A stretch of DNA of 64,000 bases from QYQD01 sp040755415 (GCA_040755415.1 JBFMAZ010000043.1:3674-67673); one strand, 5' to 3'; positions 16,882 through 25,828 are shown, counted from the first letter of the stretch. The notes: generated from the sequence alone by a model not told the origin. Program-made: numbers and translations.

Positions 16882-17658
16882 TTACGCCGTCAGAGGCTGA
16901 TAATCGGTTTTGAAATTAATCTCCACCCGGCCGTAGATCTGTACCTGGCTGCCTGATATATCGCGATTAGTCTCCTTGGCCGTGCTTATATTGACGCTGG
17001 TGTATGATGTGGATGCCGAGGCCTTGGCCCACAGACTGACCAGAGATCCGGTCTTGGCCTTGGCCCTGAAGCTAAAGGCATCGCGGTGGTATTTGCTCGT
17101 TTGCTTTTGATAGAAGGTCGAGCCGTACGTGGTAAAGGTGAGCCTGGTTTCGATCACCCCGTTCTCGACCACCAACCGGAGAATGCCCATCTTAACCATT
17201 TCTTTGAGCATGGTGTATTTATCGGCAGCGATACGGCGCGCTACGGCATCCAGGATTGACTGATACTTGCTCTTATCGATGTCGCCCTGGCTGATGGTGG
17301 GGTTGTTGGCCTCATCTCCTGCTACGGCCACGGCGCTGGTGATAGTGGCGGCTTCACCTTCGGTAAGTGTGCCCCCCTCTTTCACCTTTGTCCCGGATTC
17401 CTCCTCGGCGGCCGGAAGGACTTTGGCCAGAAACTGCAGAATCATCTCCCCGCTTATATCATCTTTGGTGTCGTTGATGAATTGGGTGAGGGTTTTTGAT
17501 ACCTGAGTGACCAGGTCGATATAGGCCTCGGTCTGGCGCATATTGGCGGATACCAGGGCGTCGAAGGTATCTGTAATCAGTTTGGCTGTGAACTCCGGAA
17601 AACCAATTTCATTGAGGCGGGCGGCCTCGGTTACTGCTGCACTCGTTCCGTTTGGCAT
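16882..17658 (-). CDS. First gene of the cluster, largest member of the paralogous family (258 aa)
   Basis: ATG behind GAGGAGGTTAAAA. Helical N-terminus (IGFPEFTAKLITDTFDALV), a long helical region (AYIDLVTQVSKTLTQFIN), then a beta-rich C-terminal half: MGILRLVVENGVIETRLTF, a Ser/Thr-rich stretch (WAKASASTSYTSV) and closing RVEINFKTDYQPL. Not recognised as a known family, yet it looks strongly structured and well conserved in layout with the next two genes. As the promoter-proximal gene with the best binding site it is probably the most abundant product. Confidence 0.72.
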   Translation of the reverse strand: MPNGTSAAVTEAARLNEIGFPEFTAKLITDTFDALVSANMRQTEAYIDLVTQVSKTLTQFINDTKDDISGEMILQFLAKVLPAAEEESGTKVKEGGTLTEGEAATITSAVAVAGDEANNPTISQGDIDKSKYQSILDAVARRIAADKYTMLKEMVKMGILRLVVENGVIETRLTFTTYGSTFYQKQTSKYHRDAFSFRAKAKTGSLVSLWAKASASTSYTSVNISTAKETNRDISGSQVQIYGRVEINFKTDYQPLTA

Positions 17659-18093
17659 TTTTAACCTCCTCGGGCCTAAGCCCTTTTTATGGTTTTAAGC
17701 CTCGCTCAGTTTCGGGAAAAAAGTTTCCCCAGAAGGAACAGACCGACCCTTCTCTCAGGCACCGGCCTAAGTTTAACAGCGAATATAAATATATATGTGA
17801 GATTTGGTTTTTCAGAGGGCTGCGGGCTTCCATCCATGGAAATCCTTATCTGTTAAGGAATAGCTTTAGTTGCACATATTTTGATTAAAGACTATGAATT
17901 TGCATTCAGTTTGTCAAGAAAAATAAAAATTATTTTCCGCACAAGTTATGCCTGCCTTTATCAGCCGGCTGATAGCGATCTATACTGTAACGGCCGCTGT
18001 GGGATGCTGAAAATAGAATTTATGTTGACAAGGAATACGCAGATTTGCGATCATAACATTAAGATAAAAATCTATTTCTGACGGAGGTTTTCT
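17659..18093. other. Divergent intergenic region (435 bp) between the CHAT/C1 cluster and the GYD gene
   Basis: It must hold the promoter of the minus-strand cluster and of the plus-strand GYD gene. On the minus side I see an AT-rich stretch around 17780-17805 and a GGGAAA/TTTCCC hairpin near 17717-17733, about 60 bases before the first start codon. No gene is visible. Confidence 0.5.
18025..18054 (+). promoter_or_regulatory. Candidate sigma-70 promoter of the GYD gene
   Basis: A perfect TTGACA at 18025-18030, an 18-base spacer and GATCAT (four of six matches) at 18049-18054, 40 bases before the ATG at 18094. Confidence 0.35.
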
Positions 18094-18381
18094 ATGGGTA
18101 TTTATGTGATGTTAACTACCTTGACGGATGACGGCAGGGAGACCCTCAAAAAGCACCCGGAACGAATCAAGGAAGTGAATAAAGAAGTAGAGGCCATGGG
18201 GGTAAAGATATTGGCCCAGTATGCCGTGCTTGGTCCCTATGACTTTGTCAATATCCTCGAAGCGCCGGATAACGCCACGGTCACCAGGGTCTCCGTAGAG
18301 CTTGGGGCACGGGGTACTATGCAGGGCATGACCCTAGCGGCGATGCCGGTTGATGAACTTATCGCTTCACTAAAGAAATAA
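18094..18381 (+). CDS. GYD-domain small protein
   Basis: 95 residues behind GACGGAGGTTTTCT. The sequence (YVMLTTLTDDGRETLKKHPER, AQYAVLGPYDFVNILEAPD, ARGTMQGMTLAAMPVDE) is a typical GYD domain, a small ferredoxin-like fold of unknown biochemical function, often found singly in anaerobes and archaea. It is monocistronic, with its own promoter candidate, and converges on trmFO. Confidence 0.9.
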   Translation: MGIYVMLTTLTDDGRETLKKHPERIKEVNKEVEAMGVKILAQYAVLGPYDFVNILEAPDNATVTRVSVELGARGTMQGMTLAAMPVDELIASLKK

Positions 18382-18426
18382 GCAATGTCAGCGGCCCGTT
18401 GTTAGTAGTCAGTTGTATCAATGTTT

Positions 18427-19743
18427 TTATAGACTTAGACGGCGTGCGAAATTGTGTAACGCTGTAAGCGCCCTTTCGGCATAGACCTGTCCGCGCCTTT
18501 GCTTGGGTACCTTCCGGGAAAGCGGAGGGAAGAGGCCGAAGTTGACATTCATAGGCTGGAACGATTCGGGTTTGCTTTCCGTTATGTGGTTTAGCAGGGC
18601 TCCGTGGGCTGTGGTATCCGGCGGCACAATCATTTCTCTACCACCGGCCAGGAGGGCAGCGTTTATCCCGGCTATCAATCCCATGGCGGTAGATTCCACA
18701 TAACCCTCAACTCCGGATACCTGACCGGCCAGGAAGATATTTCTATTTTTTTGTAACTGGAGGGTCTTGGTAATAACCACAGGCGCCTTGACAAAGGTGT
18801 TGCGGTGGATGCTGCCCAGACGGGCAAACTCTGCCTTTTCTAAGCCGGGTATCATACGGAAGACGCGTTCCTGCTCCGGCCATTTGAGTTTGGTCTGGAA
18901 CCCGACCATATTGTAAAGCGTCCCGGCCACGTTCTCCTGCCTTAACTGCACCACAGCGCAGGCTTCTTTTCCTGTGCGCGGGTCTTTTAAACCCACCGGT
19001 TTCATGGGACCGAACCGCAGGGTTTCATCCCCTCGTTCGGCCATGACCTCGATGGGCAGGCACCCCTCAAAATAGACGGGCTTTTCGAACGGTTTCAGAG
19101 GCACTTTCCCGGCCTCCTTTAATGCCCGGATAAAATCCTTGTATTGTTTCTCATCCATAGGGCAGTTCAGATAATCTCCCCCGCCCTCTTCATAACGTGA
19201 GGCCGTGAAGGCCACATTGAAGTCGATGGAGTCCTTGAAGATAATGGGGGCTATGGCATCGTAGAAATACAGGTAATTTTCGCCGATCAGTTCTCCCAAT
19301 CTTTTAGACAGCCCTTCCGAGGTCAAGGGGCCGGTAGCAATGATGGTTAGGCCCTCTTCCGAAATTTCCGTGACCTCTTCGCGCACTATGGTTATCAAGG
19401 GATGGGCAGCTACCTTTTTTGTTATGTAGGAAGAAAAGCGCTCCCGGTCAACGGCTAGCGCCTTTCCAGCCGGGACTCTGGTATTATCCGCCGCCTCCAT
19501 AATGAGAGAACCCAGGCGGCGCATCTCTTCCTTGAGCAGGCCCACGGCAGAATCCAGGGCATCGGACCGTAAAGAGTTGCTGCAGACCAGTTCAGCCAGA
19601 TTTTGAGATTGGTGGGCGGGCGAGAATCTGACCGGTTTCATCTCATACAGAACGACCCGGATGCCTCTTTTAACAATCTGGTAGGCGGCTTCGCTCCCGG
19701 CCAGCCCACCACCGATGATAGTTACGGTTTTGAGATCGGTCAT
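18427..19743 (-). CDS. trmFO: Methylenetetrahydrofolate--tRNA-(uracil-54-C5)-methyltransferase TrmFO
   Basis: 438 residues, normal length. FAD/NAD-dependent enzyme that makes ribothymidine 54 in the T-loop of tRNA using methylene-THF. The N-terminal Rossmann motif is IIGGGLAGSEAAYQI, followed by YEMKPVRFSPAHQS and LAELVCSNSLRSD, hallmark TrmFO segments that separate it from GidA/MnmG. The C-terminus has FLAGQVSGVEGYVESTAMGL. A single-gene unit, flanked upstream by a repeat-filled gap; the binding site before ATG 19743 is weak. Confidence 0.97.
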   Translation of the reverse strand: MTDLKTVTIIGGGLAGSEAAYQIVKRGIRVVLYEMKPVRFSPAHQSQNLAELVCSNSLRSDALDSAVGLLKEEMRRLGSLIMEAADNTRVPAGKALAVDRERFSSYITKKVAAHPLITIVREEVTEISEEGLTIIATGPLTSEGLSKRLGELIGENYLYFYDAIAPIIFKDSIDFNVAFTASRYEEGGGDYLNCPMDEKQYKDFIRALKEAGKVPLKPFEKPVYFEGCLPIEVMAERGDETLRFGPMKPVGLKDPRTGKEACAVVQLRQENVAGTLYNMVGFQTKLKWPEQERVFRMIPGLEKAEFARLGSIHRNTFVKAPVVITKTLQLQKNRNIFLAGQVSGVEGYVESTAMGLIAGINAALLAGGREMIVPPDTTAHGALLNHITESKPESFQPMNVNFGLFPPLSRKVPKQRRGQVYAERALTALHNFARRLSL

Positions 19744-20079
19744 AGTTTAAAAGGTGGGCAACAGCTTAGGTTTTTTGAAACGCTATGAGCCACGAAATAC
19801 GCTGGATTTCTGGATTCAGCGTGGCTTTAAATCCGAAACTCGAAGCGCGAATCCCGAAACAATATCGAATGAGCAAAATCTGAATGCCCAAAACGAATTG
19901 GCCGCACTTCGGTTTTGAACATTGAGACATTAGGAATTTGAATTTGTTTCGAATTTCGATATTCGGATTTCGGATTTACCTCCGATCCCGATGCAATTGC
20001 AACTTTCGGACTTAATAACCTTTTCAAAGGGCTGAAGTGATACAAAAGTAAAATACCAGCCGATACAGGTGTCGTCAAC
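19744..20079. repeat. Repeat-filled gap (336 bp)
   Basis: From about 19830 to 19980 the gap consists of variations on AATCCGAAACTCGAAGCGCGAA, CGAATTTCGATATTCGGATTTCGG and similar words. Reading frames here (for example on the minus strand 19827-20078) are by-products of the repeats. No gene seen. Confidence 0.6.
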
Positions 20080-20676
20080 CTAAAAAAAGATTACGTAGGA
20101 TAGACCGATAGCCAGAGGGACGGTAAGGTTATCATCAATTGGGGAAGGGAAAAGCTCGGTCAGAGTTCCCGCCAGGGCGGGCAGAAGATGTTTTAAGGGC
20201 TCGCGGCCAAAATATACGGCCAGAATTATCCAGGCCGAAACAAAAAAGGCCGCACTCCCCTCTACAGTCTTATCCCCTATCCTGTGTCTCCCTAAACGCT
20301 GACCGGCCAGGGCGGCCGCGGCATCAGACAAGGTTTGTACTACCAACGCCGCAATAGCGATCTGTTTTGGAAAGAGGATGATAGTCAGGCCGGAACCAGC
20401 GAGATAGTAAAGGCTGGCTGCAGGTCTGCTATATTCCCTGTCGCGTAATAGATTTTTGGCGATGCGCAGGTATATCCTTCCCAGCCACTTTATTTTGAGC
20501 CTGGCCAGATCAATGATTATGAAGGCGGCTGCCACCGGAAAAAAGAGGTACAAAAAGATATTTTCCGGCAGATACATGTAGGCCAATGGGATGCACAGGC
20601 CGCAAAGATGAAAGGCCTTTCTCCAGTATTCGACTGCTGCTATCGGAGACTGCCCGCTTTTCATATCAATCTTCAT
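20080..20676 (-). CDS. Dolichol/phytol-kinase-like integral membrane protein
   Basis: 198 residues with about six membrane segments. The segment LSDAAAALAGQRLGRHRIGDKTVEGSAAFFV matches the CTP-dependent polyprenol kinase / CDP-alcohol family signature, DxxAxxxGxxxG followed by K(T/S)xEGS. Likely acts on an isoprenoid or lipid alcohol in the inner membrane. The first 30 residues include EYWRKAFHLCGL, a His-containing start also seen in this family. Substrate not determinable by sequence. Confidence 0.8.
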   Translation of the reverse strand: MKIDMKSGQSPIAAVEYWRKAFHLCGLCIPLAYMYLPENIFLYLFFPVAAAFIIIDLARLKIKWLGRIYLRIAKNLLRDREYSRPAASLYYLAGSGLTIILFPKQIAIAALVVQTLSDAAAALAGQRLGRHRIGDKTVEGSAAFFVSAWIILAVYFGREPLKHLLPALAGTLTELFPSPIDDNLTVPLAIGLSYVIFF

Positions 20677-20763
20677 CGCTCTCTAACCTTGAACCGTGAA
20701 CCTTGGAACTTTGAACCTGAGTAGTCGTATCTTTTGAATCTCTTTATTCGCCGTATCAAGGGC

Positions 20764-20769
20764 TATAAT
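20764..20769 (+). promoter_or_regulatory. Possible -10 element of the histidine kinase gene
   Basis: A perfect TATAAT 109 bases before the start codon. The only TTG-type -35 (TTGAAT at 20734) is 24 bases away, too far, so support is weak. Confidence 0.25.
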
Positions 20770-20877
20770 AAGAGAAAAAAAGCACATTATCTTAAATATT
20801 CTTATGACTTCAATTAATAAGGTCGATGAATAATTACATAAAACCTTGTTAAAAGAAACTGAGAAAGAACAAAGGAC

Positions 20878-22110
20878 ATGCTGAACGGATCACTTGCCGA
20901 AATAAGAAAAAGGCCCTGGATTAATAATAAAGGGTTCATAGATGATCTTTATACACCAGAGGTCAATCCAGAAATTGAATTTAATAAGTTTAGACCTGCA
21001 TCTGCTTTAGGGGCTAATACATACGAGGTCTTATTTGCACATATCCCCGATCAGGTCGTCGTGTTAGATCGCAAAGGCAATATCGTTGAAGTCAGCCCTT
21101 CTGTGTGCATGGAGCTTGGCTACTCACAGGATGAGATGCTAACTATGCGGTATAGTGATATTACTGCTTCAGAGGGGGCAAAAACATCTTCCAGCCTTTT
21201 CAAGAAGGATATGGCAGACCGGCCAGTTACCTTTAAAACCGCTTATGTCTGTAAAAATGGCGAAATAAAACCTGTGGAGGTAGCTTGCCGTGCCATATCC
21301 TGCCATTCAAAGAGATTTTTCCTGACAGTTGCCAGAGATATTACAGAGCAACAGAAAAGAGAGACTAGGGTTGAAAAAGCCTATGCAGAGATGCAAACCC
21401 TGGAGCAAATGAGGAGCCAATACCTGGCCGGCATCGTCCATGATCTGAAGACACCTCTGACGGCGGTCAAAGGCTTTATCGATATGATGTTGAGCGGGAA
21501 GGCAGGGCCGCTTACGGTCAAGCAGGAGAAATTCCTGCGGAGTTGTTCCTTGGCCATTAGTCGTGAGGCTGAGCTGGTAGAAGGCCTTGAAAATTATGCC
21601 CGGACCAAGGGTAAAAAACCGGTTATAAATAAAGGAGCGGTCGATATTAGCGATGTTTTAAGAAAGAGCCTGGCCTGGCTGGAGCCTCTCGCTGAACTCA
21701 AAAATATAACTATGGAAACAGAGATAGAAGACGGCCCCATGATCATACAGGGTGACGCACATCAGTTGAGCAGGGTATTTAATAACCTTTTTTCCAATGC
21801 CGTGAAGTACAACCAGCCCGGAGGCAACGTTAAAATTGAGGCCCGGGCCTACGGTCTGGAAAAGGTGTGTATCTCAGTAAAAGATACAGGTATAGGCATT
21901 CCGCCTGAAGAACAGGGAAAGATCTTTGAGCGATATTACCGGGCCAAATCCTCGCATTCCACCAGGGCCCCGGGTATGGGAATCGGGCTTGCGGTAGTCA
22001 GGGACATCATCCGGCTCCACGGCGGTGAGATTTTTGTAGACAGTGAACCGGCCCGTGGATCCAGCTTTTATACTATCTTCAAGCTCCTGCCACCCCCACA
22101 CAATAGCTAA
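20878..22110 (+). CDS. PAS-domain sensor histidine kinase (soluble)
   Basis: 410 residues. Domain order: about 45 residues of unassigned N-terminus; PAS domain about 50-165 (DQVVVLDRKGNIVEVSPSVC, then VARDITEQQ); DHp with phospho-acceptor His188 in IVHDLKTPLTAVKGF; ATPase with N-box FNNLFSNAVKYN, G1 DTGIGIPPEEQ and G2 GMGIGLAVV. There is no membrane segment, so it senses a cytoplasmic signal. No response regulator gene lies nearby, so it is an orphan kinase. The start ATG has no strong binding site (AAGAACAAAGGAC). Confidence 0.95.
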   Translation: MLNGSLAEIRKRPWINNKGFIDDLYTPEVNPEIEFNKFRPASALGANTYEVLFAHIPDQVVVLDRKGNIVEVSPSVCMELGYSQDEMLTMRYSDITASEGAKTSSSLFKKDMADRPVTFKTAYVCKNGEIKPVEVACRAISCHSKRFFLTVARDITEQQKRETRVEKAYAEMQTLEQMRSQYLAGIVHDLKTPLTAVKGFIDMMLSGKAGPLTVKQEKFLRSCSLAISREAELVEGLENYARTKGKKPVINKGAVDISDVLRKSLAWLEPLAELKNITMETEIEDGPMIIQGDAHQLSRVFNNLFSNAVKYNQPGGNVKIEARAYGLEKVCISVKDTGIGIPPEEQGKIFERYYRAKSSHSTRAPGMGIGLAVVRDIIRLHGGEIFVDSEPARGSSFYTIFKLLPPPHNS

Positions 22111-22404
22111 CCTTTTAACCCTATAATGACATTTGTATTTTTAGACCCTTAGTTCTAAATTTCGTGTTTTTTGTGGCAGGAAATCATAATTCGTAGATGC
22201 CCGTACTCATGATGCGCCTGCCTGTGCGATGCACGCAGACAGGCGGCGGTCGCTTGGTTGGCGTTAATGTGTTGTGGTGGCATATCAACTCCAAAGATTT
22301 TCATAAATGTTCGCGAGGTACCTTGCTTTAGATTCCTGGGGGCTTCTTTTTTAGTACCGAGAAGATATTTTTGAAACTGCGGGAAGGGATTGATATAGTG
22401 CCAT
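22111..22404. other. Intergenic region with a strong hairpin, no gene seen
   Basis: It contains an imperfect hairpin at 22213-22248 (GCGCCTGCCTGTGCG against CGCAGACAGGCGGC) of a repeat type, not followed by a T-run. The region separates the histidine kinase from the convergent L,D-transpeptidase. Confidence 0.45.
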
Positions 22405-23205
22405 TCACGGCGCTTGACCTACAATCAGCACCCGGGGTCCTTCTTCGAGCACCCGAAATCCCTCTTCATCAGGAAGCGGAGCGATAACCCACTCGTAAAG
22501 TATCCTGGCATCCTCCAATACAGGATCCTTCGGATATTTATAGTATTTTTTCTGCATCGGTTCATCATAAAGTCCAATACAACCATGGGAGGCCGGATAG
22601 CCAGGAACGTCACGCCCATGAATCCAGTACGCTACTCCAGCCTTGGTAACGTAAAAACGGAGGGCATAATTCATAGGATAGGGAATCATGGTTTTTTCAA
22701 TAAAGTATAATGACGATTTCCGGTGGCGGTCAACCGCCGTTACCCTGAATTCCCCGGTGGGGGTCTCATTACCCCTCTCACCTGTGGTAATAGGAGCAGA
22801 GAAGACCAGGCGTCCGTATTCATACGCCCCCAGGAACTGCTCCGATAAGTCTATCAGAATAAATTTTGCCTCTGCCTCGGCCGGTGGATAATATGAAGGC
22901 AAGGGCGTAAAATCCTTGATATCTTCGAGCCTATTAGGGATCTTTAAAGGAAACCCCTGGCGGACATGGCGCCGGTCTATGCGGTTAAATCGAAGGACAT
23001 CCCTCCACTGCTCCCCGAAGACCGACTCTAGTGTCTCGCCCGGTTTAAGTCTCCAACACTTCCATTCCACATTGACATCACTGGGATAATGAATCTTACA
23101 CGGAGAGCGCGGCTTGCCTGGATCGGCACTCCACACGTCTTCCGGCGCTGACAACGAGAAAAAACCGATGAGGAAGAATGTTAACAAGTGCCGGGGGATA
23201 TTCAC
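22405..23205 (-). CDS. Exported L,D-transpeptidase (YkuD family)
   Basis: 266 residues. Signal peptide at 1-27 (LLTFFLIGFFSLSAPEDVWSA). A LysM-like stretch follows (LKPGETLESVF, LRFNRID, GFPLKIP). The YkuD catalytic domain has YPMNYALRF and HGRDVPGYPASHGCIGL with the nucleophilic Cys. These enzymes make 3-3 crosslinks in peptidoglycan or attach proteins to it in the periplasm. The start overlaps the stop of the upstream gene by 4 bases (ATGA), so the two peptidoglycan enzymes are coupled. Confidence 0.93.
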   Translation of the reverse strand: MNIPRHLLTFFLIGFFSLSAPEDVWSADPGKPRSPCKIHYPSDVNVEWKCWRLKPGETLESVFGEQWRDVLRFNRIDRRHVRQGFPLKIPNRLEDIKDFTPLPSYYPPAEAEAKFILIDLSEQFLGAYEYGRLVFSAPITTGERGNETPTGEFRVTAVDRHRKSSLYFIEKTMIPYPMNYALRFYVTKAGVAYWIHGRDVPGYPASHGCIGLYDEPMQKKYYKYPKDPVLEDARILYEWVIAPLPDEEGFRVLEEGPRVLIVGQAP

Positions 23206-23759
23206 CAGGTCCTGAATCTCCCGGAGTCTATATGGACAAAATTGGACTTAGGATAATAACCCACGCCGCCATAACCCAAGGTTACAGCGGTCTTTCTCAG
23301 GACATCCAGATCTACCCGCGGGATGGATATATCTATGGCCTTCCCGGACAGATGCATGCTGTTCTTCACAACTCCCCTGCCCTCCCGCCTGAGCAGGTCA
23401 TTGTACTCCGGCGATCTGTAACCGGAGATAATGTGTATTTCGTTGCCTCCACCCAGGCCCTTATCCACGGCGTTCAAAAATTCAATTACGTCTATATCCA
23501 TTTTCTTTACTTTCTGGGTATAATGACACCGGAGGATATAATTGAGGTCACTGAGTGCCCCGGGATCGTACGCGCCCCATGGATCCCTGTAAGTTACCTT
23601 CAGTCTTTCTTCTGTATGGATATTATAGAGTGACAGCTTTCCCTCTGGAAGGCCCGGCGCTGTCCACTCTTTCGCAAAGGCCCGTCCGCCGAAGAGCGCA
23701 AAGACTCCGGCCAGAGAGGCCTTGAGAAAGGTCCTTCTGCTCCAAAACTGACCTAACAA
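23202..23759 (-). CDS. Tat-exported YcbK/DUF882-type M15 peptidase
   Basis: 185 residues. The N-terminus has a twin-arginine signal, WSRRTFLKASLAGVFALF. The core ISGYRSPEYNDLLRREGRG, then SMHLSGKAIDISI and FVHIDSGRFRTW carries the zinc ligands of M15-type peptidoglycan endopeptidases or carboxypeptidases (His and Asp in HLSGKAID, His in FVHID). First gene of a two-gene unit with the L,D-transpeptidase, an arrangement that is common in proteobacteria. Confidence 0.93.
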   Translation of the reverse strand: MLGQFWSRRTFLKASLAGVFALFGGRAFAKEWTAPGLPEGKLSLYNIHTEERLKVTYRDPWGAYDPGALSDLNYILRCHYTQKVKKMDIDVIEFLNAVDKGLGGGNEIHIISGYRSPEYNDLLRREGRGVVKNSMHLSGKAIDISIPRVDLDVLRKTAVTLGYGGVGYYPKSNFVHIDSGRFRTW

Positions 23760-24186
23760 TTTCCACCTCTGTGTGATTAGTTATTCATTATTGGCCAGTG
23801 ACTAATGACCAATGTAAAAGTTTTCGGGAGATTAGCACAAAAGGTTAAATAAAGTCAATTTCCCAGGTTCTATCCTGACTCGCAGTTGTCAAAAGGCAGG
23901 TAATGTGCTTATAATAAAAAATATGCTGCGAGCCTATGGACAAGATTGAAGTTCCCCCGCAGCAAGCTGCAGGGAATGCACTCGCTATGTATGTTCAAAA
24001 AGTGGAGACCAAAGGAAGATGCCTTAAGGCTTTTGAACATCGCCCGGGAGCACGAGTGGGCCGTAAGCTTTGAATATACAATCCATTCAAACTTCACCTG
24101 GGCCTTAATAGAGAACACCTCTTTACCCAGAACTGGCTCCTAAAAAACATCCAAAAGATAAAGGGATCAAATAGACGGAAAGTCCG
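23760..24186. repeat. Gap of 427 bp with a dispersed repeat copy
   Basis: From 23945 to about 24010 it holds a copy of the element found in rhuM: TTGAAGTTCCCCCGCAGCAA, then GAATGCACTCGCTATG and TCAAAAA. Near 23780-23812 there is an ACTAATGACCAATG-type word repeat. Short reading frames on both strands here have no recognisable product. Confidence 0.5.
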
Positions 24187-24813
24187 GTGAGCGAAGAATT
24201 TGATACGCGGTTGAAGCAACTGGAAAAACGGGTTCGCCATCTTAAGTGGCTTGTAGAGATTACGCTCGTAGTCCTCATTATAGCGACGGTCCACTTATTC
24301 TATGTGAAACTCAACCTGCAATCAGAGAAAAAGTCACCGCACGCATATAAGGCCGGCCTGAAGGAAGGAGTTGAGAAGGCTTCCGGGTATACGGATAGTC
24401 AACCAGAGCTTGTCCTCCTGGGGGCAAATCGGAATCCGCTACAAGGGCAAAATATCATGGCAATAGTGGGAAGAAACCCGGATAAATCGGCCTGGCTTAG
24501 TTTTCGGATTATAGAACGGAACCAGGGCGGCAGAACCACCGGCCCGGTCTTCCTAAAAGTATATACCTCTGATCCCATTATTCTCGGTTCTCCAAGTACC
24601 GACGAACCAGACTTTCACTACGAAGGATATGTCACCCCCGAACGCCGTCCTATCCCGGCACTCCGGGCCGGTGTCTCAGTTGCGACCCAGTTGAACCTTC
24701 AACTCCTGGGCAGAACCTCGTTATCTGGAACCTATCCTGCCTTGATCAAGGCATATTATGGCGACGGGCAGGTCGCCCAGGCCTATTTCAATTTAGAGAT
24801 CACCGGGAAATAA
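24187..24813 (+). CDS. Single-pass membrane protein, periplasmic domain of unknown function
   Basis: 208 residues from a GTG at 24187. A short coiled-coil (DTRLKQLEKRVRHL) leads to one membrane helix at about 20-41 (WLVEITLVVLIIATVHLFYV). The remaining 165 residues would be periplasmic and look beta-rich (SAWLSFRIIERNQGG, GPVFLKVYTSDPIILG, YEGYVTPERRPIPALRAG). No family is recognised. It stands alone. Confidence 0.7.
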   Translation: MSEEFDTRLKQLEKRVRHLKWLVEITLVVLIIATVHLFYVKLNLQSEKKSPHAYKAGLKEGVEKASGYTDSQPELVLLGANRNPLQGQNIMAIVGRNPDKSAWLSFRIIERNQGGRTTGPVFLKVYTSDPIILGSPSTDEPDFHYEGYVTPERRPIPALRAGVSVATQLNLQLLGRTSLSGTYPALIKAYYGDGQVAQAYFNLEITGK

Positions 24814-25007
24814 TAAAGACGGGCAAATTTGGGACTAATTGACTTAGTATCTTTTAGGTACATCCGGCCAGACCGAGAGCCAGTAAACCTCATTACTATT
24901 AGGAATTGTCTGATATTCCAAGAAAAATGATATTTAGGGATTGAGGGGACGCTCCCAGGATTAAAGTTTGAAAATGACGGGCGATTTGTGTTTCGTGGTC
25001 AGAGGCC

Positions 25008-25280
25008 TCAGCCCGGCTTTTTCGTACTGGACCAGATTTGTACCAGAAAGGAGGCGCTGAATATGCAGATAAAAACAAAGATGACCGCGGGCAGGGCCAC
25101 TTTCTCGTTAAAATGTTTCAAGGCCAGCACGCTGCCCAGACCGGCATTTTGCATGCCGACTTCAATGGACAAAGCCCGTTTTTTCAGAGTATCAAAACCG
25201 AAAGTCTTTCCTGTCATGTAGCCCAAAAACAACCCCAGGAGATTCAACAGAATTGCGGCCAGGTTTCCCAAGAAAGTCAC
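25008..25280 (-). pseudogene. C-terminal fragment of a BASS-family (bile acid:Na+ type) transporter
   Basis: 90 codons from a GTG. The segment KRALSIEVGMQNAGLGSVLALKHF followed by ALPAVIFVFICIF is the signature of the last helices of BASS transporters, which normally have about 300 residues and ten helices. Only the last three helices remain. The GTG overlaps the upstream TGA (GTGA), giving apparent coupling. Most likely the stump of a decayed transporter gene. Confidence 0.65.
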
Positions 25281-25687
25281 TGTAACAGGAACCCCCTAAG
25301 TTTTGCTGCAAAGAAAGGCGATCCCAAAGATATTACAAGGGCAAAAATAAACAGGTTGCCTTTAAGAATATTAAAAACCTGAAAAATCTCTCGCCATGAT
25401 TTTCCGGAAACGTAATGGCCAAATAGAAACTCAAACAACAGGGTCATAGATACCCATTGGAGCCCGATGAAAATGAAGGTGATTCCGTCATTTTTGCCAA
25501 AATATGGGGCCGCAAGATATGCTATGAGAAAAATAAAAAAAGATAGCATGGTCCCGCTAAGTGGTAATGCTATATTTTGACCAAGGTTAGGCAACAGGAC
25601 CTTTTCGCGAAATACACCATTAACTATTGCCATGACAACCATAATTAACCAGATGCCACTTGCTTTTAAGGCTAACTTGATTGTCAT
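25277..25687 (-). CDS. Small four-helix membrane protein, BASS-associated
   Basis: 136 residues, ATG at 25687 behind CAGGAGTAATAC. Four membrane segments are evident (LALKASGIWLIMVVMAIVNGV; MLSFFIFLIAYLAAP; GITFIFIGLQWVSMTLLF; LFIFALVISLG), with a conserved-looking loop GHYVSGKSWREIFQVFNIL between 3 and 4. Family not named. Its stop overlaps the transporter fragment, so they were probably once a two-gene unit. Confidence 0.65.
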   Translation of the reverse strand: MTIKLALKASGIWLIMVVMAIVNGVFREKVLLPNLGQNIALPLSGTMLSFFIFLIAYLAAPYFGKNDGITFIFIGLQWVSMTLLFEFLFGHYVSGKSWREIFQVFNILKGNLFIFALVISLGSPFFAAKLRGFLLQ

Positions 25688-25828
25688 GTATTACTCCTGA
25701 CGAATAAAAGTTTCTGCGGTGTGAAGCCGACCATAAAAACTATAGTTGAACTGAACCGCGCACGCTCACGCTATTATTTGGAAATTTATCGGCTCAGCCC
25801 TGGCCATAATAGGCAACAAACTAAGGTA

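Noticed and set aside
17717..17800. Possible riboswitch in the leader of the CHAT/C1 cluster (TGCCTGAGAGAAGG resembles part of a THI-box)
   Set aside because: The other conserved THI-box parts (the ACCTGATC side) are absent and the genes have no thiamine link.
19827..20078. 83-codon minus-strand frame between trmFO and the kinase-like gene
   Set aside because: It consists of intergenic word repeats and encodes nothing recognisable.
23909..24143. Small frames on both strands around 24 kb
   Set aside because: They overlap a dispersed repeat copy and have no binding site or homology.
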